A DNA stretch of 64,000 bases from an uncultured Bacilli bacterium (GCA_934090795.1 CAKOJQ010000007.1:1-64000), one strand, 5' to 3'. Shown: positions 8,552 to 18,495, counted from the first letter of the stretch. A program made the numbers and translations. Notes: generated by a model from the sequence alone, not told the origin.

Positions 8552-10556
8552 TTTCACTATACTCAATTTCTTTATTTTCCCTCATAAGAAGCGAAGCCTC
8601 ATTAATAGCATCATCTATTAATTTCAAATCATCAACAATCATACTAAAACCAATTGCTGCTCCATATTCATAAGGTAAATTATTAAATTCTTTAACTAAT
8701 TTTTTAATATAATTCACAACTTGTTTCTCATTATAACCAACTAAATAAATCATAAATTCATTACCATCAGTTCTCATAATTTCAGTATTATCTAATTGAT
8801 TTTGATGTAAAACATTAGCAGCTGCCATTATTTGCTTATCTCCCTCTTCATGACCAAAAGTATCATTTAAATATTTAATATTATTTAAATCAATAACAAT
8901 TATAGCCTGAGGATAAATAGTGTTTTGATTCCATATCTCAATTCTCTCATTTAAATAATTTCTATTTTTTAAAGATGTCAACATATCTACAAATTTTAAT
9001 TTTTCATCCTTTTTAATCTTAGTAATTAATTTAACTTTTTTCTTAGAATAAATCATAACACCAACGACTAATATACCAACACCACTAAGTATTAATATGT
9101 ACTTAGCAAGCATTGTAATAATACTAACAGTTCCACTAACACTTTTATATGAAGTAATACCTCTAATTTTCATTTTATTAAAACCTAATGTATTAATATA
9201 TGAACTAAATACTTTAGAAAAAGCATCATCACTATTCTTATATTTAAAACTATAATTAACACTATTATAGCCACTATAAACTATATGATAATTTTTAACT
9301 TTACTATTATTAAAATAATCATAAGTGATAGCATCAACAGCAACTAATTTATTCTTATTTGCACATCTAGATAATTTACCTTCATTTTTAACTTTTTCTA
9401 ATTTTAAATTAGTATAATTACCTAAATAACTAGCTAAATTACTATTATCAATAACACATATAGTTTTATCATTAATTAAATTTAAATTCGCATAAAGAAG
9501 TTCTTCCTTATCACTACCAATAATATAGAATTTTTCATTAATATTTGTCTTAATAACTCGATCATTATTACTACTATCATTAAATATTAAATCTAATTTT
9601 CCATTATTATAACCCTTATCCAAATCAGTAGCAGTTTTATATGATATAAAATTAAATTCACTATCAGTTAATTTACTAAATTCCTTTAAATATTCAGCCA
9701 ATATACCTCCAACTTTATTCCCATTACCAGCAATAAATGGAGTTTTGTTTACAAATCCAAAGTTATAAACATTTTTTGTAAAGGAATCAATATCTAAATC
9801 AGTTAATGAAAGCTCATTCTTATATATATTAAACAAATGACTATAATAATTTTCTTCTAATTTATTTTCCCATTCTTTATAAAATTTAGTAATAACACTA
9901 TTAAAAGTTTTATCTGTTCCTAAATGTAAATAATAATAAATTGGAATATTTTCAAATTGATAAACAACTTTATAATTATTACTTATAATTTCATCTATAT
10001 ATTCATTTAAAGGTATAAATATATAACTATAATTAGATGCATTAAAATCACTTAACAAAGAATCTTTATTGTTAGCAAGACTTATAGTTCCAACAAAATC
10101 AGTATTACTTGTTAATACAGTAGAATAATCATTTAACGTCCCTATCTTCTCAGATCTAATATTATTAATATTAGTAATAACCTTATCATCTTTACTTACT
10201 AAAACATAAAAATCTTTATAAAACAATAAATCATTAGCAGATTCTTTATTAGTTATATAAAAGCCTAAACTATTATCAAAAGTATTATAAGTATTATCAT
10301 TAATATTTAACTTATATTCACTTTCTAAGTCACTAGTAAAATCATAAAAAACACCACTACCATTTTTACTAAAATTATTTATATTAGCAGGTATTCCAAA
10401 TGATACAACCTTATTCGCGTTATTATTTATCCACTCTTTTTCTTTAATATTTAACTTATTGGAATCATACAAATAATTAAAATATATAAAACATCCAACA
10501 CCAACTATTAATAAAAGAGATACAATAATAATTATAATTTTTTTAGCCTTTTTCAT
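8535..10556 (-). CDS. Membrane GGDEF protein with two extracytoplasmic solute-binding-like domains
   Basis: 673 residues. Membrane helix at about 5-27, a long outside region (about 30-480) with two tandem SBP_bac_3-like lobes (starts IKEKEWINNNANKVVSFGIP and TKNVYNFGFVNKTPF), a second helix at about 482-502 and a C-terminal GGDEF domain (about 525-665). The active-site loop reads RTDGNEF instead of GG(D/E)EF, and the upstream DLNNIKYLNDTFGHEEGD substrate-binding segment is intact. Likely a nutrient- or ligand-sensing receptor. Whether it makes cyclic-di-GMP, binds GTP or is inactive is open. It overlaps its upstream neighbour as TAATG, implying translational coupling. Confidence 0.85.
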   Translation of the reverse strand: MKKAKKIIIIIVSLLLIVGVGCFIYFNYLYDSNKLNIKEKEWINNNANKVVSFGIPANINNFSKNGSGVFYDFTSDLESEYKLNINDNTYNTFDNSLGFYITNKESANDLLFYKDFYVLVSKDDKVITNINNIRSEKIGTLNDYSTVLTSNTDFVGTISLANNKDSLLSDFNASNYSYIFIPLNEYIDEIISNNYKVVYQFENIPIYYYLHLGTDKTFNSVITKFYKEWENKLEENYYSHLFNIYKNELSLTDLDIDSFTKNVYNFGFVNKTPFIAGNGNKVGGILAEYLKEFSKLTDSEFNFISYKTATDLDKGYNNGKLDLIFNDSSNNDRVIKTNINEKFYIIGSDKEELLYANLNLINDKTICVIDNSNLASYLGNYTNLKLEKVKNEGKLSRCANKNKLVAVDAITYDYFNNSKVKNYHIVYSGYNSVNYSFKYKNSDDAFSKVFSSYINTLGFNKMKIRGITSYKSVSGTVSIITMLAKYILILSGVGILVVGVMIYSKKKVKLITKIKKDEKLKFVDMLTSLKNRNYLNERIEIWNQNTIYPQAIIVIDLNNIKYLNDTFGHEEGDKQIMAAANVLHQNQLDNTEIMRTDGNEFMIYLVGYNEKQVVNYIKKLVKEFNNLPYEYGAAIGFSMIVDDLKLIDDAINEASLLMRENKEIEYSENEKQS

Positions 10557-11026
10557 TACTCTTCACCATTAACTCTAGACCAAGAAATTATAGTAGCATC
10601 ACTCTTTTTATATCCCATAATAGGAAAAGTATCATCATCATTTTTAGTAAAAGCAAAATTAATATCGTAAAATGCTTTTTCATCTTCGCTTAAAGAAGAT
10701 AATGATTTAACTGCAATAGATTGAGCATCAGTAACTTTTCCATCTTTTAATGAAACAGTTATATAAATTATTTTTCCTTTTATACCAACACTAGCGTTAT
10801 CTACTAATTCATTTTCTTTAATTAAATTAACCATCTCATTTGTCTTATCTTCAGTAATTTGAACTGATTCAATTCCATTTAATCTATCTCCATACTTATC
10901 ATTTTTAGTTTGATTAACAAAATAAATTATACAAAGTACAGCTATAATAGCAAGACAAAATATACTTATTCCCATTAAAATACAATAAATACGGTTATTT
11001 TTATAAAACTTTTTTATATTATCCAT
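10556..11026 (-). CDS. Small membrane-anchored extracytoplasmic protein, unknown
   Basis: About 156 residues from the ATG at 11026, which has GAGGTG five bases upstream. One membrane helix at about residues 15-38, then an outside domain with IESVQITEDKTNEMVNLIKE and IIYITVSLKDGKVTDAQSIA. Coupled by TAATG to the downstream GGDEF receptor gene, so it may act with it, for example as an accessory subunit; that is inference. No family recognised. Confidence 0.6.
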   Translation of the reverse strand: MDNIKKFYKNNRIYCILMGISIFCLAIIAVLCIIYFVNQTKNDKYGDRLNGIESVQITEDKTNEMVNLIKENELVDNASVGIKGKIIYITVSLKDGKVTDAQSIAVKSLSSLSEDEKAFYDINFAFTKNDDDTFPIMGYKKSDATIISWSRVNGEE

Positions 11027-11085
11027 ATAACACCTCAAATTAATTATACTATATCTTATTATATATTTCTAGTTTACATAATTTA

Positions 11086-13059
11086 CTAAGAATTTATAAT
11101 TTTATCAAAATCTTCTTCAGTCCAAATTGGAATATTTAATTCCTTAGCTTTATCATATTTAGAACCAGGATTTTCTCCAACAATAACTGCATATGTTTTT
11201 TTAGTTACAGAAGTTGACCATAAACCACCATTTAGCTCAATTAAATTTTGAATTTCATCTCTTGTATATTTCTTTAAAGTACCAGTTACTACAATTCTTT
11301 TATTTAATAATTCTTCATTCTCTTTAATTTGAGCACCTAAATAATTCATATTCATTCCAATATTTTTTAAATCATTAATAAGTTTAATATTATCTGCATC
11401 CTTAAAGAAATTATAAATACTGTTTGCAAGTATCGGTCCAACATCACTGATATTAGTTAAATCCTCTAAACTAGCGTTCATTAAATTATCTATATTCATA
11501 AATTTCTTAGCTAGAATCTTCGCATTTTTTTCTCCAATACCACTAATACCGATTGCAAATAACAATTTTTCTAAAGAATTTTGCTTTGACTTTTCAATAT
11601 TATCTAAAAGCTTATTAACACTTTTATCTCCAAATCCCTCAAGTTCAATTAATTCTTCTTTACGATCTTTAATATTATAAATATCAATTATACTAGTTAT
11701 AAATTTCATGTTATAAAAGTCTTCTATAATTCTTTCACCCAAACCTTCAATATTCATCGCTTTTCTATCACAAAAATGAATTAAAGATTCGATATTTCTC
11801 GCCGGGCATAAATCATTTGGACATTTTAAATCAATACCAGACTCAGTTAAAACTAGACTTGTTCCACAAATCGGACATTTATCAGGCATTACAAATTCTC
11901 TCTCATTACCGGTTCTATCTTCTAAGCATGGCCCCACAACTTCTGGAATAACATCCCCAGCTTTATGAACAAATATATTATCGCCAATTTTTAAATTTTT
12001 TGAATTTATATAATCGCCATTATGTAAAGTTGCTCTCCTAATTGTAGACCCCATAACCTTAACCGGATCAAAAACCGCATTTGGTGTAATTTGACCAGTT
12101 CTACCAACAGTACATACAATGTCAGTTAATCTTGTCTTAACATCTTCTGCTGGAAATTTATAAGCAATTACCCATCTTGGATATTTAGCTGTAAAGCCAA
12201 GTTCTCTCTGCATATGAATATCGTTTACTTTTATAACAATACCATCAATATCATAAGGAAGTTCTCCTCTTCTAGCAGTCCATTCGTTAATATAATCTAA
12301 TATTTCATCTATATTTTTAACCAATCTAATATTTGGATTAACAATAAATCCCAACTCTTTTAATTCCATAAGAGCTTCATAATGAGTCTTCTTATCAGTT
12401 TCCGGAACATGATATAAAAAAGCATCTAACTTTCTTGATTTAGCAACACTACTATCAAGTTGTCTAATTGATCCCGCTGCCGCATTTCTTGGATTTTGAA
12501 AAATAGCCTCACCATTTTTAAGTCTCTTCTCATTAAGTTCATTAAACGCTTTAAGAGGCATATATATTTCCCCACGAACTTCTATATCAACAGGTTTATT
12601 TAATCTTAAAGGAATAGTTCCAATCGTTTTTACATTATGAGTAATATCTTCACCAACTAATCCATTTCCACGTGTTGCAGCTCTTTTAAGTATTCCCTTT
12701 TCATATTGAAGTGATACTGCTAGCCCATCGATTTTAAGTTCACAAACATAACTTGGATTAGGAAATTCTTTTCTAATTCTTTCATCAAATGCAACTATTT
12801 CAGACTCATTAAAAACATCAGAAATAGAAAACATTCCAATTTTATGTTCAACCTTTTTAAACTCACTAATTACTTCTCCACCAATTTTTTCACTAGGAGA
12901 ATCTTTTCTTTTAATTTCCGGATGTCTTTCTTCAATATCCAAAAGTTCACTCATCCAGTTATCATACTCTCTATCCGTAACTGTAGGATTATCTAAAGTA
13001 TAATAATCATAATTAGCTTTTTCTATTAATTTAATTAATTCATCATATCTTTCTTTCAT
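11086..13059 (-). CDS. ligA: NAD-dependent DNA ligase LigA
   Basis: Seals nicks in replication and repair using NAD+. About 657 residues with all domains: Ia (YDYYTLDNPTVTDREYD), adenylation with the KxDG lysine in CELKIDGLAVSL near residue 110, OB fold, four-Cys zinc finger (CPICG, CPNDLCPA), helix-hairpin-helix repeats (EGFGDKSVNKLL, ISGIGEKNAKIL) and a C-terminal BRCT domain (NKRIVVTGTLKKYTRDE). The start is MKERYDEL at 13059, where GAGG sits at good spacing. Follows pcrA, the usual Firmicute order, but a terminator-like hairpin lies between them. Confidence 0.97.
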   Translation of the reverse strand: MKERYDELIKLIEKANYDYYTLDNPTVTDREYDNWMSELLDIEERHPEIKRKDSPSEKIGGEVISEFKKVEHKIGMFSISDVFNESEIVAFDERIRKEFPNPSYVCELKIDGLAVSLQYEKGILKRAATRGNGLVGEDITHNVKTIGTIPLRLNKPVDIEVRGEIYMPLKAFNELNEKRLKNGEAIFQNPRNAAAGSIRQLDSSVAKSRKLDAFLYHVPETDKKTHYEALMELKELGFIVNPNIRLVKNIDEILDYINEWTARRGELPYDIDGIVIKVNDIHMQRELGFTAKYPRWVIAYKFPAEDVKTRLTDIVCTVGRTGQITPNAVFDPVKVMGSTIRRATLHNGDYINSKNLKIGDNIFVHKAGDVIPEVVGPCLEDRTGNEREFVMPDKCPICGTSLVLTESGIDLKCPNDLCPARNIESLIHFCDRKAMNIEGLGERIIEDFYNMKFITSIIDIYNIKDRKEELIELEGFGDKSVNKLLDNIEKSKQNSLEKLLFAIGISGIGEKNAKILAKKFMNIDNLMNASLEDLTNISDVGPILANSIYNFFKDADNIKLINDLKNIGMNMNYLGAQIKENEELLNKRIVVTGTLKKYTRDEIQNLIELNGGLWSTSVTKKTYAVIVGENPGSKYDKAKELNIPIWTEEDFDKIINS

Positions 13060-13100
13060 AATTAACCTCATAAATATTATAACAAAATATCTTCAAAAAT

Positions 13101-13136
13101 AATAAAGAAAGTTAACTACAAATTTAGCTAACTTTC
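13101..13136 (-). terminator. Intrinsic terminator at the end of pcrA
   Basis: GAAAGTTA and TAACTTTC (8 bp) form a stem on the minus strand, then a T-rich tract. The pcrA stop codon is inside the hairpin. Confidence 0.65.
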
Positions 13137-15202
13137 GTAATACTTTTATGATTCTTCATTAATTTTTTAACACCACACTTAAAAGCCACAGTTATTAAGC
13201 TACCACTAACATCAATTACAGCCCCAAGTCCATATTCAGTGTGATCAATAATACTACCTTTAACAATATCACTATTATCTTTAGTATACATTTCACCCTT
13301 TTTAATAATCTTTTCTTCTTTATTTATTTCATTCTTTTCCAGTAAATCATCTTTAATTTCTGCAATAAATCTAGAAGGTACATTCATTTGATCTTTACCA
13401 TAAAGCATTCTTCTCTTAGCGTTTGTTAAATAAAGTTTTTCCTTTGCTCTAGTTATTCCTACGTAGCAAAGTCTTCTTTCTTCTTCAATATTATCTTCCA
13501 TAATAGACATATTATGAGGAAAAATACCTTCTTCCATTCCAACCATAAACACAACTGGAAATTCAAGTCCCTTCGCACTATGTAAAGTCATTAAAGTAAC
13601 TACATTACCATCTTCCGTATGATTAGCTTGATCAGAAACTAAAGATATTTCTTCTAAAAAATCTCCTAAATTAACAGAACCAGTTCTCTCTTCATATGAA
13701 GCAGTAATACTTTTAAATTCCATTAAGTTTTCTAATCTAGTTTCATCTTCAATTAAATGACTATCTTCAAGTTCTTTCTTCATTCCTGATTTATCAAGAA
13801 CTTCATCAATCAACTCTGTTAACGATAAATTTTCACTAGTTTTCTTAATAGATTCAATTATATCTTTAAACTCCAATTCTTTCTTACTTTCAAGTGCATC
13901 ATACATACTACACTGATTTAAATTAGCTCTAAGTTCAATATCTTTAATAGCACTATCTCCAATACCTCTTTTAGGTACATTAATAATTCTTCTTAAACTA
14001 ATTTCATCTTTATCGTTATATATTAACTTTAAATAAGATATTAAATCTTTAATTTCTTTTCTATTATAGAAATAATAACTACCATAAATTTTATAAGGAA
14101 TACCTTTAGAAGCAAACACCTCTTCAATAGCTCTTGATTGAGCATTAGTTCTATATAGTATAGCTACATCTTTAGGTTCATACCCATCTAAATATAATTT
14201 ATTAATTTCATCTATAACTAAAGATATTTCATGCTTTTCATCATAACTTCTTAAATAAGTGATTTTAGGACCATCACCTTTATCAGAATATAACTTCAAA
14301 TCTTTTCTTTCCTTATTATGACTTATTACATCATTAGCCGCATTTAAAATATTATTTGTACTTCTATAATTATGTTCTAACTTAATTGTTTTCGCATTAG
14401 CATAATCTTTTTCAAAATTAACTATGTTATGATAATCTGCTTGTCTAAATGCATAAATACTTTGATTCATATCACCAACAACAAATATATTTTTATATTT
14501 ACTTGCAAGTAATTTAGATAACTTATACTGAACTGGATTTGTATCCTGATACTCATCAATTAATATATATTTATATCTTTCTTGATAATGTTCAAGTATC
14601 TCTTTATTACGTTCAAATAACCTAACAGGCATTAATAATAAATCATCAAAGTCAACTGCCGCACTAGCAATAAGTCTTTCGTTATATTTATAGTATACAT
14701 CTACAACTATTTTATCTATAGGCGTATTAAAAAACTTATCAAGTTCCATTTCACTAAGCATTTGATTCTTAATAAAAGATATTCTATTTCTAATATAAGA
14801 AGGACTATACTGTTTTGTATCTAAATTCATATCTTTAAGAATCTTCTTAATAACAGTCAACACATCATCACTATCAATAATACTAAAATTAGAAGGTAAA
14901 TTTAAATATCCACAATTTTCTCTAATAATTCTCAATCCTAATGAGTGAAAAGTTCCAATAAAAGAAGAAACATCTCCAACTAAGTTATATACCCTATCTC
15001 TCATTTCTTTTGCAGCTTTATTTGTAAATGTAATAGCTAAAATATTATAATCCCTTACTCCATTTTCTATTAAATAAGCAATACGATTAGTTAAAACTTT
15101 TGTCTTACCAGATCCTGCCCCAGCTAGTACTAAGCAGGGACCTTCATTATGTTTAACAGCCTCTATTTGTTCATCATTTAAATTTTTAAGTAAATCATTC
15201 AT
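13124..15202 (-). CDS. pcrA: ATP-dependent DNA helicase PcrA (UvrD/Rep superfamily 1A)
   Basis: 3'-5' helicase for excision repair and removal of proteins from DNA. 692 residues, a little shorter than Bacillus PcrA. Motifs are Walker A LAGAGSGKTKVL, Ia ITFTNKAAKEM, Walker B YILIDEYQDTN, motif III VVGDMNQSIYAFR, motif IV LEHNYRS, motif V TLMTLHSAKGLEFP and motif VI RRLCYVGITRAKE. A C-terminal SH3/tudor-like segment (GSIIDHTEYGLGAVIDVSG) is kept; in Bacillus it binds RNA polymerase. Upstream is a pair of 40-bp palindromic units. Confidence 0.97.
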   Translation of the reverse strand: MNDLLKNLNDEQIEAVKHNEGPCLVLAGAGSGKTKVLTNRIAYLIENGVRDYNILAITFTNKAAKEMRDRVYNLVGDVSSFIGTFHSLGLRIIRENCGYLNLPSNFSIIDSDDVLTVIKKILKDMNLDTKQYSPSYIRNRISFIKNQMLSEMELDKFFNTPIDKIVVDVYYKYNERLIASAAVDFDDLLLMPVRLFERNKEILEHYQERYKYILIDEYQDTNPVQYKLSKLLASKYKNIFVVGDMNQSIYAFRQADYHNIVNFEKDYANAKTIKLEHNYRSTNNILNAANDVISHNKERKDLKLYSDKGDGPKITYLRSYDEKHEISLVIDEINKLYLDGYEPKDVAILYRTNAQSRAIEEVFASKGIPYKIYGSYYFYNRKEIKDLISYLKLIYNDKDEISLRRIINVPKRGIGDSAIKDIELRANLNQCSMYDALESKKELEFKDIIESIKKTSENLSLTELIDEVLDKSGMKKELEDSHLIEDETRLENLMEFKSITASYEERTGSVNLGDFLEEISLVSDQANHTEDGNVVTLMTLHSAKGLEFPVVFMVGMEEGIFPHNMSIMEDNIEEERRLCYVGITRAKEKLYLTNAKRRMLYGKDQMNVPSRFIAEIKDDLLEKNEINKEEKIIKKGEMYTKDNSDIVKGSIIDHTEYGLGAVIDVSGSLITVAFKCGVKKLMKNHKSITKVS

Positions 15203-15298
15203 AACACAATACCTCCAAGTATTTTCACTAACATCAATTTTAACAAATATTAAATTTTGTGTCTATCGAACAAACAAAAATTTCACAAAAAATATAAA

Positions 15299-15380
15299 GT
15301 GAACAATTTTACAAAAGTAAACATTTTTGTTCACTTGACTGAACAATTTTACATAAATCCTAAAAATTGTTCACTGTAAA
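15299..15380. repeat. Two tandem 40-bp units, each with an inverted GTGAACAATTTT-like repeat
   Basis: Four copies of GAACAATTTT or its complement sit at about 15301, 15324-15335, 15341 and 15362-15375 in alternating orientation. Copies 1 and 3, and 2 and 4, are exactly 40 bp apart. The tract lies between gltX and pcrA, in the pcrA 5' region. It could be an operator, a pair of hairpins or both. Confidence 0.75.
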
Positions 15381-15381
15381 A

Positions 15382-15410
15382 TCAAAAGAAAAACAACCTA
15401 TTTTAGATTG
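15382..15410 (-). terminator. Intrinsic terminator overlapping the gltX stop
   Basis: Minus-strand CAATCT pairs with AGGTTG (one G-U), a five-base loop contains part of the stop codon, and TTTTTCTTTT follows. Confidence 0.6.
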
Positions 15411-17032
15411 TTTAATCTCTTCATAACTCTATCTTTACCTAATAATTTCATTATTTCATATAAATCAGGTGTAGTTGTTTTAGTAGTTAACGCTACTCTT
15501 ATAATATTTGAAATATCAGCTATGCTTCCTTTATATGCATCAGGATTTTCCTTATATGCTTTCATATCAGTTATATAACCAAATTCATCACATAATAATT
15601 TAATTTTATTAAACCATTCTTCCTTAGAATCATTTTCATCATAATATTTATTAACATAAGAGTTTAAAATATCACCAATTTCATCTATGTTTTTAACTTC
15701 AAACTTAACCATACTAGAATCAAATAATTCATCATACATATACCAAATATTTTCTTTTATTTCACTATAACAAGCAAAATCCTTTCTTGGTTTCTTTTGT
15801 TCTCTTTCAATATTCAAAACATTAATTGTATATTCTCTATATTTATTAATTAATTCATTAAAATCTTTATCAAACTCTTTAGACCAATTATCTAAATTAT
15901 CAAATACCTCTTTAGCACTTAATCTACTTAAATAATTTTTAGATATATTAATTAATTTTTCAATATCAAATAATGATCCACCACTTGTACACATCTTATT
16001 AAATGTAAACATAAAATCATTATAATTCTTATCTTGATTTTGCATAAACCATCCATCAAAATTAGAATTTAACAAAGTTGCAAAATACAATTTAACAGCT
16101 TCAACTGGAATTCCTCTTTCATGATAAAAGGCAACAGCAGCTTCAGGATCTTTTCTCTTACTTAGTTTTCTAACAGTATCGCCATCTTTTTTATTAAGTG
16201 GTAACAAATGAGCGAACTTAGGAGCATCAAATCCACAAGCCTTCCATAATTCTAAATGGTAAGGTACTGATGAAATATAAGAATCATCTCTTGTAACAGT
16301 TGTAACTCTCATAAAATGGTCATCACAAACATGAGCAAAAGCATAAGGTGGAACTCCATCAGACTTAATTAATACTTGATCTAAATCATTTTCAGGTAAT
16401 TCAATAGTACCTTTAATCAAATCTTTAAAAGTAAATTTCTTATTAAAATCACCCATAGATTTTAACCTAAGCACCCATTTATCACCATTAACAATATGTT
16501 CTTTTACTTCATCATAACTTAAATTACGACACTTAGCATATTTTCCATAATAACCAATTCTATCTTTACAAGCTTCTTGTTCTTCTCTCATATGACTTAA
16601 ATCATCCTCAGAACAAAAACAAGGATAAGCTCTTCCAATAGAAACCAAATATTTAGCTACTGTATGATAAATATCTTTTCTCTGGCTTTGAATATATGGT
16701 CCATACTCTCCACCATTAATAGGTCCTTCATCAACTCTATAATTATATTCTTTTAAATCACTTATTATTAAATTAACACCATCATCAATAGCACGTTTAT
16801 CATCAGTATCTTCAATTCTTAGTATAAATACACCCTTAGTTTGATGAGCAAATCTTTCTGGTACAAATGACGCAAATAAATTTCCCATATGCATTCTACC
16901 AGTTGGACTTGGTGCAAATCTACATACTTCAGCTTTTTCATCTAAATCTCTTTTAGGATATCTTTTTTCTAAATCTTCAATAGTTAAATTAACATCAGGA
17001 TATAATAAATTAGCAAGTTTTTCATAATCCAT
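15398..17032 (-). CDS. gltX: Glutamyl-tRNA synthetase
   Basis: Charges tRNA-Glu with glutamate. 544 residues, longer than the usual 470-500. The class I HIGH-type motif is in FAPSPTGRMHMGNL, and KLSKRK replaces KMSKR. FILRIEDTDDKRA and the C-terminal anticodon-binding helices are present. It could be a non-discriminating enzyme, also charging tRNA-Gln, as in many Firmicutes that rely on GatCAB; the sequence alone does not settle this. A tRNA-Glu(CTC) gene lies 500 bp upstream on the same strand. Confidence 0.93.
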   Translation of the reverse strand: MDYEKLANLLYPDVNLTIEDLEKRYPKRDLDEKAEVCRFAPSPTGRMHMGNLFASFVPERFAHQTKGVFILRIEDTDDKRAIDDGVNLIISDLKEYNYRVDEGPINGGEYGPYIQSQRKDIYHTVAKYLVSIGRAYPCFCSEDDLSHMREEQEACKDRIGYYGKYAKCRNLSYDEVKEHIVNGDKWVLRLKSMGDFNKKFTFKDLIKGTIELPENDLDQVLIKSDGVPPYAFAHVCDDHFMRVTTVTRDDSYISSVPYHLELWKACGFDAPKFAHLLPLNKKDGDTVRKLSKRKDPEAAVAFYHERGIPVEAVKLYFATLLNSNFDGWFMQNQDKNYNDFMFTFNKMCTSGGSLFDIEKLINISKNYLSRLSAKEVFDNLDNWSKEFDKDFNELINKYREYTINVLNIEREQKKPRKDFACYSEIKENIWYMYDELFDSSMVKFEVKNIDEIGDILNSYVNKYYDENDSKEEWFNKIKLLCDEFGYITDMKAYKENPDAYKGSIADISNIIRVALTTKTTTPDLYEIMKLLGKDRVMKRLNNLK

Positions 17033-17185
17033 AATACAATTCCTCCTTAATAAACAAGTTAATTATATTACACAAAAATACTATAATCAAGGCATAACAA
17101 GCGTAAATTTAATGTAAAAACTTTTATATTTTAAGTGATTATTACTTATAAAAATAGTAAAATATGTTTAAAGGAGAAAAAACAA

Positions 17186-17437
17186 ATGAATGAAAAAGAA
17201 TATAGAATAGAACTAATAAAAAAATATATGGACATAAGAAATAAACTTGCTTTAGAATACAAAGAAGCACTAAATAAAGAAGATAAGCAAAAAGAAGAAG
17301 AATTATGGAAATTAATTACTGATATCAATAATCATATCATAACAGAATCAAATCATTTTGCTTATCATGAACAAAGACCTATATCTGAAGATGAAATAAA
17401 CCATACAGATCATTTAAACATAATTAAACACAAATAA
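17186..17437 (+). CDS. Small soluble helical protein, unknown
   Basis: 83 residues from the ATG at 17186 (MNEKEYRIELI), chosen because AGGAG lies 9 bases upstream; the longer frame lacks a ribosome site. Highly charged and helical (KKYMDIRNKLALEYKEALNK). No family recognised. Divergent from gltX and followed by its own terminator, so a real monocistronic gene is likely. Confidence 0.6.
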   Translation: MNEKEYRIELIKKYMDIRNKLALEYKEALNKEDKQKEEELWKLITDINNHIITESNHFAYHEQRPISEDEINHTDHLNIIKHK

Positions 17438-17443
17438 TATTTA

Positions 17444-17466
17444 AGTACCTACTAAAGGTACTTTTT
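17444..17466 (+). terminator. Intrinsic terminator of the 83-residue gene
   Basis: AGTACC and GGTACT form a 6-bp stem with an 8-base loop (17444-17449 with 17457-17462), then TTTT. Confidence 0.7.
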
Positions 17467-17504
17467 ATATCAAAAATTACCATAAATTTTAAATTAAAAA
17501 ACTT

Positions 17505-17530
17505 AAAAAAGCCTTAAATTAAGGCTTTTT
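17505..17530. terminator. Bidirectional terminator between tRNA-Glu and the small plus-strand gene
   Basis: A-run, GCCTTAA, AT, TTAAGGC-type inverted repeat, then a T-run. It can terminate transcription from both sides and sits 12 bp after the tRNA 3' end. Confidence 0.8.
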
Positions 17531-17541
17531 ATCAACTTTAT

Positions 17542-17617
17542 TGGTGACCTGTATGGGGTTCGAACCCATAAATGTAGCCTTGAGAGGGCTATGTGTTAAC
17601 CATTTCACCAACAGGCC
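17542..17617 (-). tRNA. tRNA-Glu (anticodon CTC)
   Basis: 76-nt cloverleaf read from the minus strand. The acceptor GGCCTGT pairs with ACAGGTC (one G-U), the D arm is GGTGAAATGGTTAACAC, the anticodon loop is CTCTCAA with anticodon CTC, the T arm is ATGGG-TTCGAAC-CCCAT, and discriminator A plus an encoded CCA follow. CTC decodes only GAG, which is rare in so AT-rich a genome, so another tRNA-Glu(TTC) must exist elsewhere. Confidence 0.95.
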
Positions 17618-17740
17618 ATTAATAATGTTAAAAATATAACACCATTAATATATCACAACCATAATAATAGATACAACCAAAATTTTTAAAAATTTCAAAA
17701 CTTAACTACATTTCCGTACTTAAATCATAATTTAAATCAT

Positions 17741-17963
17741 TTAAAAATTAATTAAATTATTACTATCATTCTTTAATAAAGTATATTTACTAATTGTTTT
17801 AACAAATAAAACTTTAGGTGAATTATTAAATTTGTAAAAAATATAACAACCAACACCAAACCCAATCATCAATAAAAATAAAATGATAAATACTATAAGT
17901 TTACCAAAATTACACCCTTTTCTATTAATAATTTCTTTAAAATCATTATTATTTTCTAATAAT
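17741..17963 (-). pseudogene. Possible decayed small membrane-protein gene in the 17.6-18.1 kb gap
   Basis: An open frame of about 70 codons has a convincing membrane segment (LIVFIILFLLMIGFGVGCY) followed by NNSPKVLFVKTISKYTLLK, like the anchor of a secreted protein. It has no ATG, GTG or TTG with a ribosome site and stops early. An ATG in the neighbouring frame just upstream suggests a frameshift. The rest of this 450-bp gap shows nothing recognisable. Confidence 0.3.
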
Positions 17964-18072
17964 TATCTGTGTTAACATACAGCCTAATCATTCATTATTA
18001 TTAATACCAAATCTATATCAATATTAATAAAATACTTCACTAAAAAAAGCACTCTTTCGAGCACTTTCATAA

Positions 18073-18465
18073 TTATTTAATTTCAATAGTTTTCTTAGTT
18101 TCAACTTTTTCATCTTTAGGAATAGTAATATTTAAGATACCATTTTCAAATTTAGCATCTATTTTATCAACATCAATATCACCTAAAGCAAAGGATCTAC
18201 TAAATGAACCGATTGTTCTTTCTTTTCTAATATAATTTTTCTTAGTTTCTTTTTCTTTTTTCTCCTTAGAAGCACTAACAGTCAAATAACCATCTTTAAC
18301 TTCTAATTTAATATCTTTCTTATCGTATCCCGGTACATCCATTTCCACATGGTACATACCATCCTCCTCATAGATATCACATTTTACATCATTTTTTCTT
18401 ACAACTGGTTTAAAGAAATCATCTAAATCATCATCGAAGAAAAAACCTCTTGGGATTATATTCAT
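18073..18465 (-). CDS. Small heat-shock protein, Hsp20/alpha-crystallin family
   Basis: ATP-independent holdase that keeps unfolding proteins soluble. 130 residues, a typical IbpA/Hsp18-like length. The alpha-crystallin domain spans about residues 28-122 (VKCDIYEEDGMYHVEMDVPGY, DGYLTVSASKEKK, SFSRSFALGDIDVDKIDAKFENGILNITIPK), with the C-terminal IEIK standing in for the IxI motif. Transcribed alone from a promoter embedded in a CIRCE operator, so HrcA-repressed heat-shock control is expected. Confidence 0.93.
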   Translation of the reverse strand: MNIIPRGFFFDDDLDDFFKPVVRKNDVKCDIYEEDGMYHVEMDVPGYDKKDIKLEVKDGYLTVSASKEKKEKETKKNYIRKERTIGSFSRSFALGDIDVDKIDAKFENGILNITIPKDEKVETKKTIEIK

Positions 18466-18495
18466 AATCTAATCACTCTTCCTTTCACAATTATA

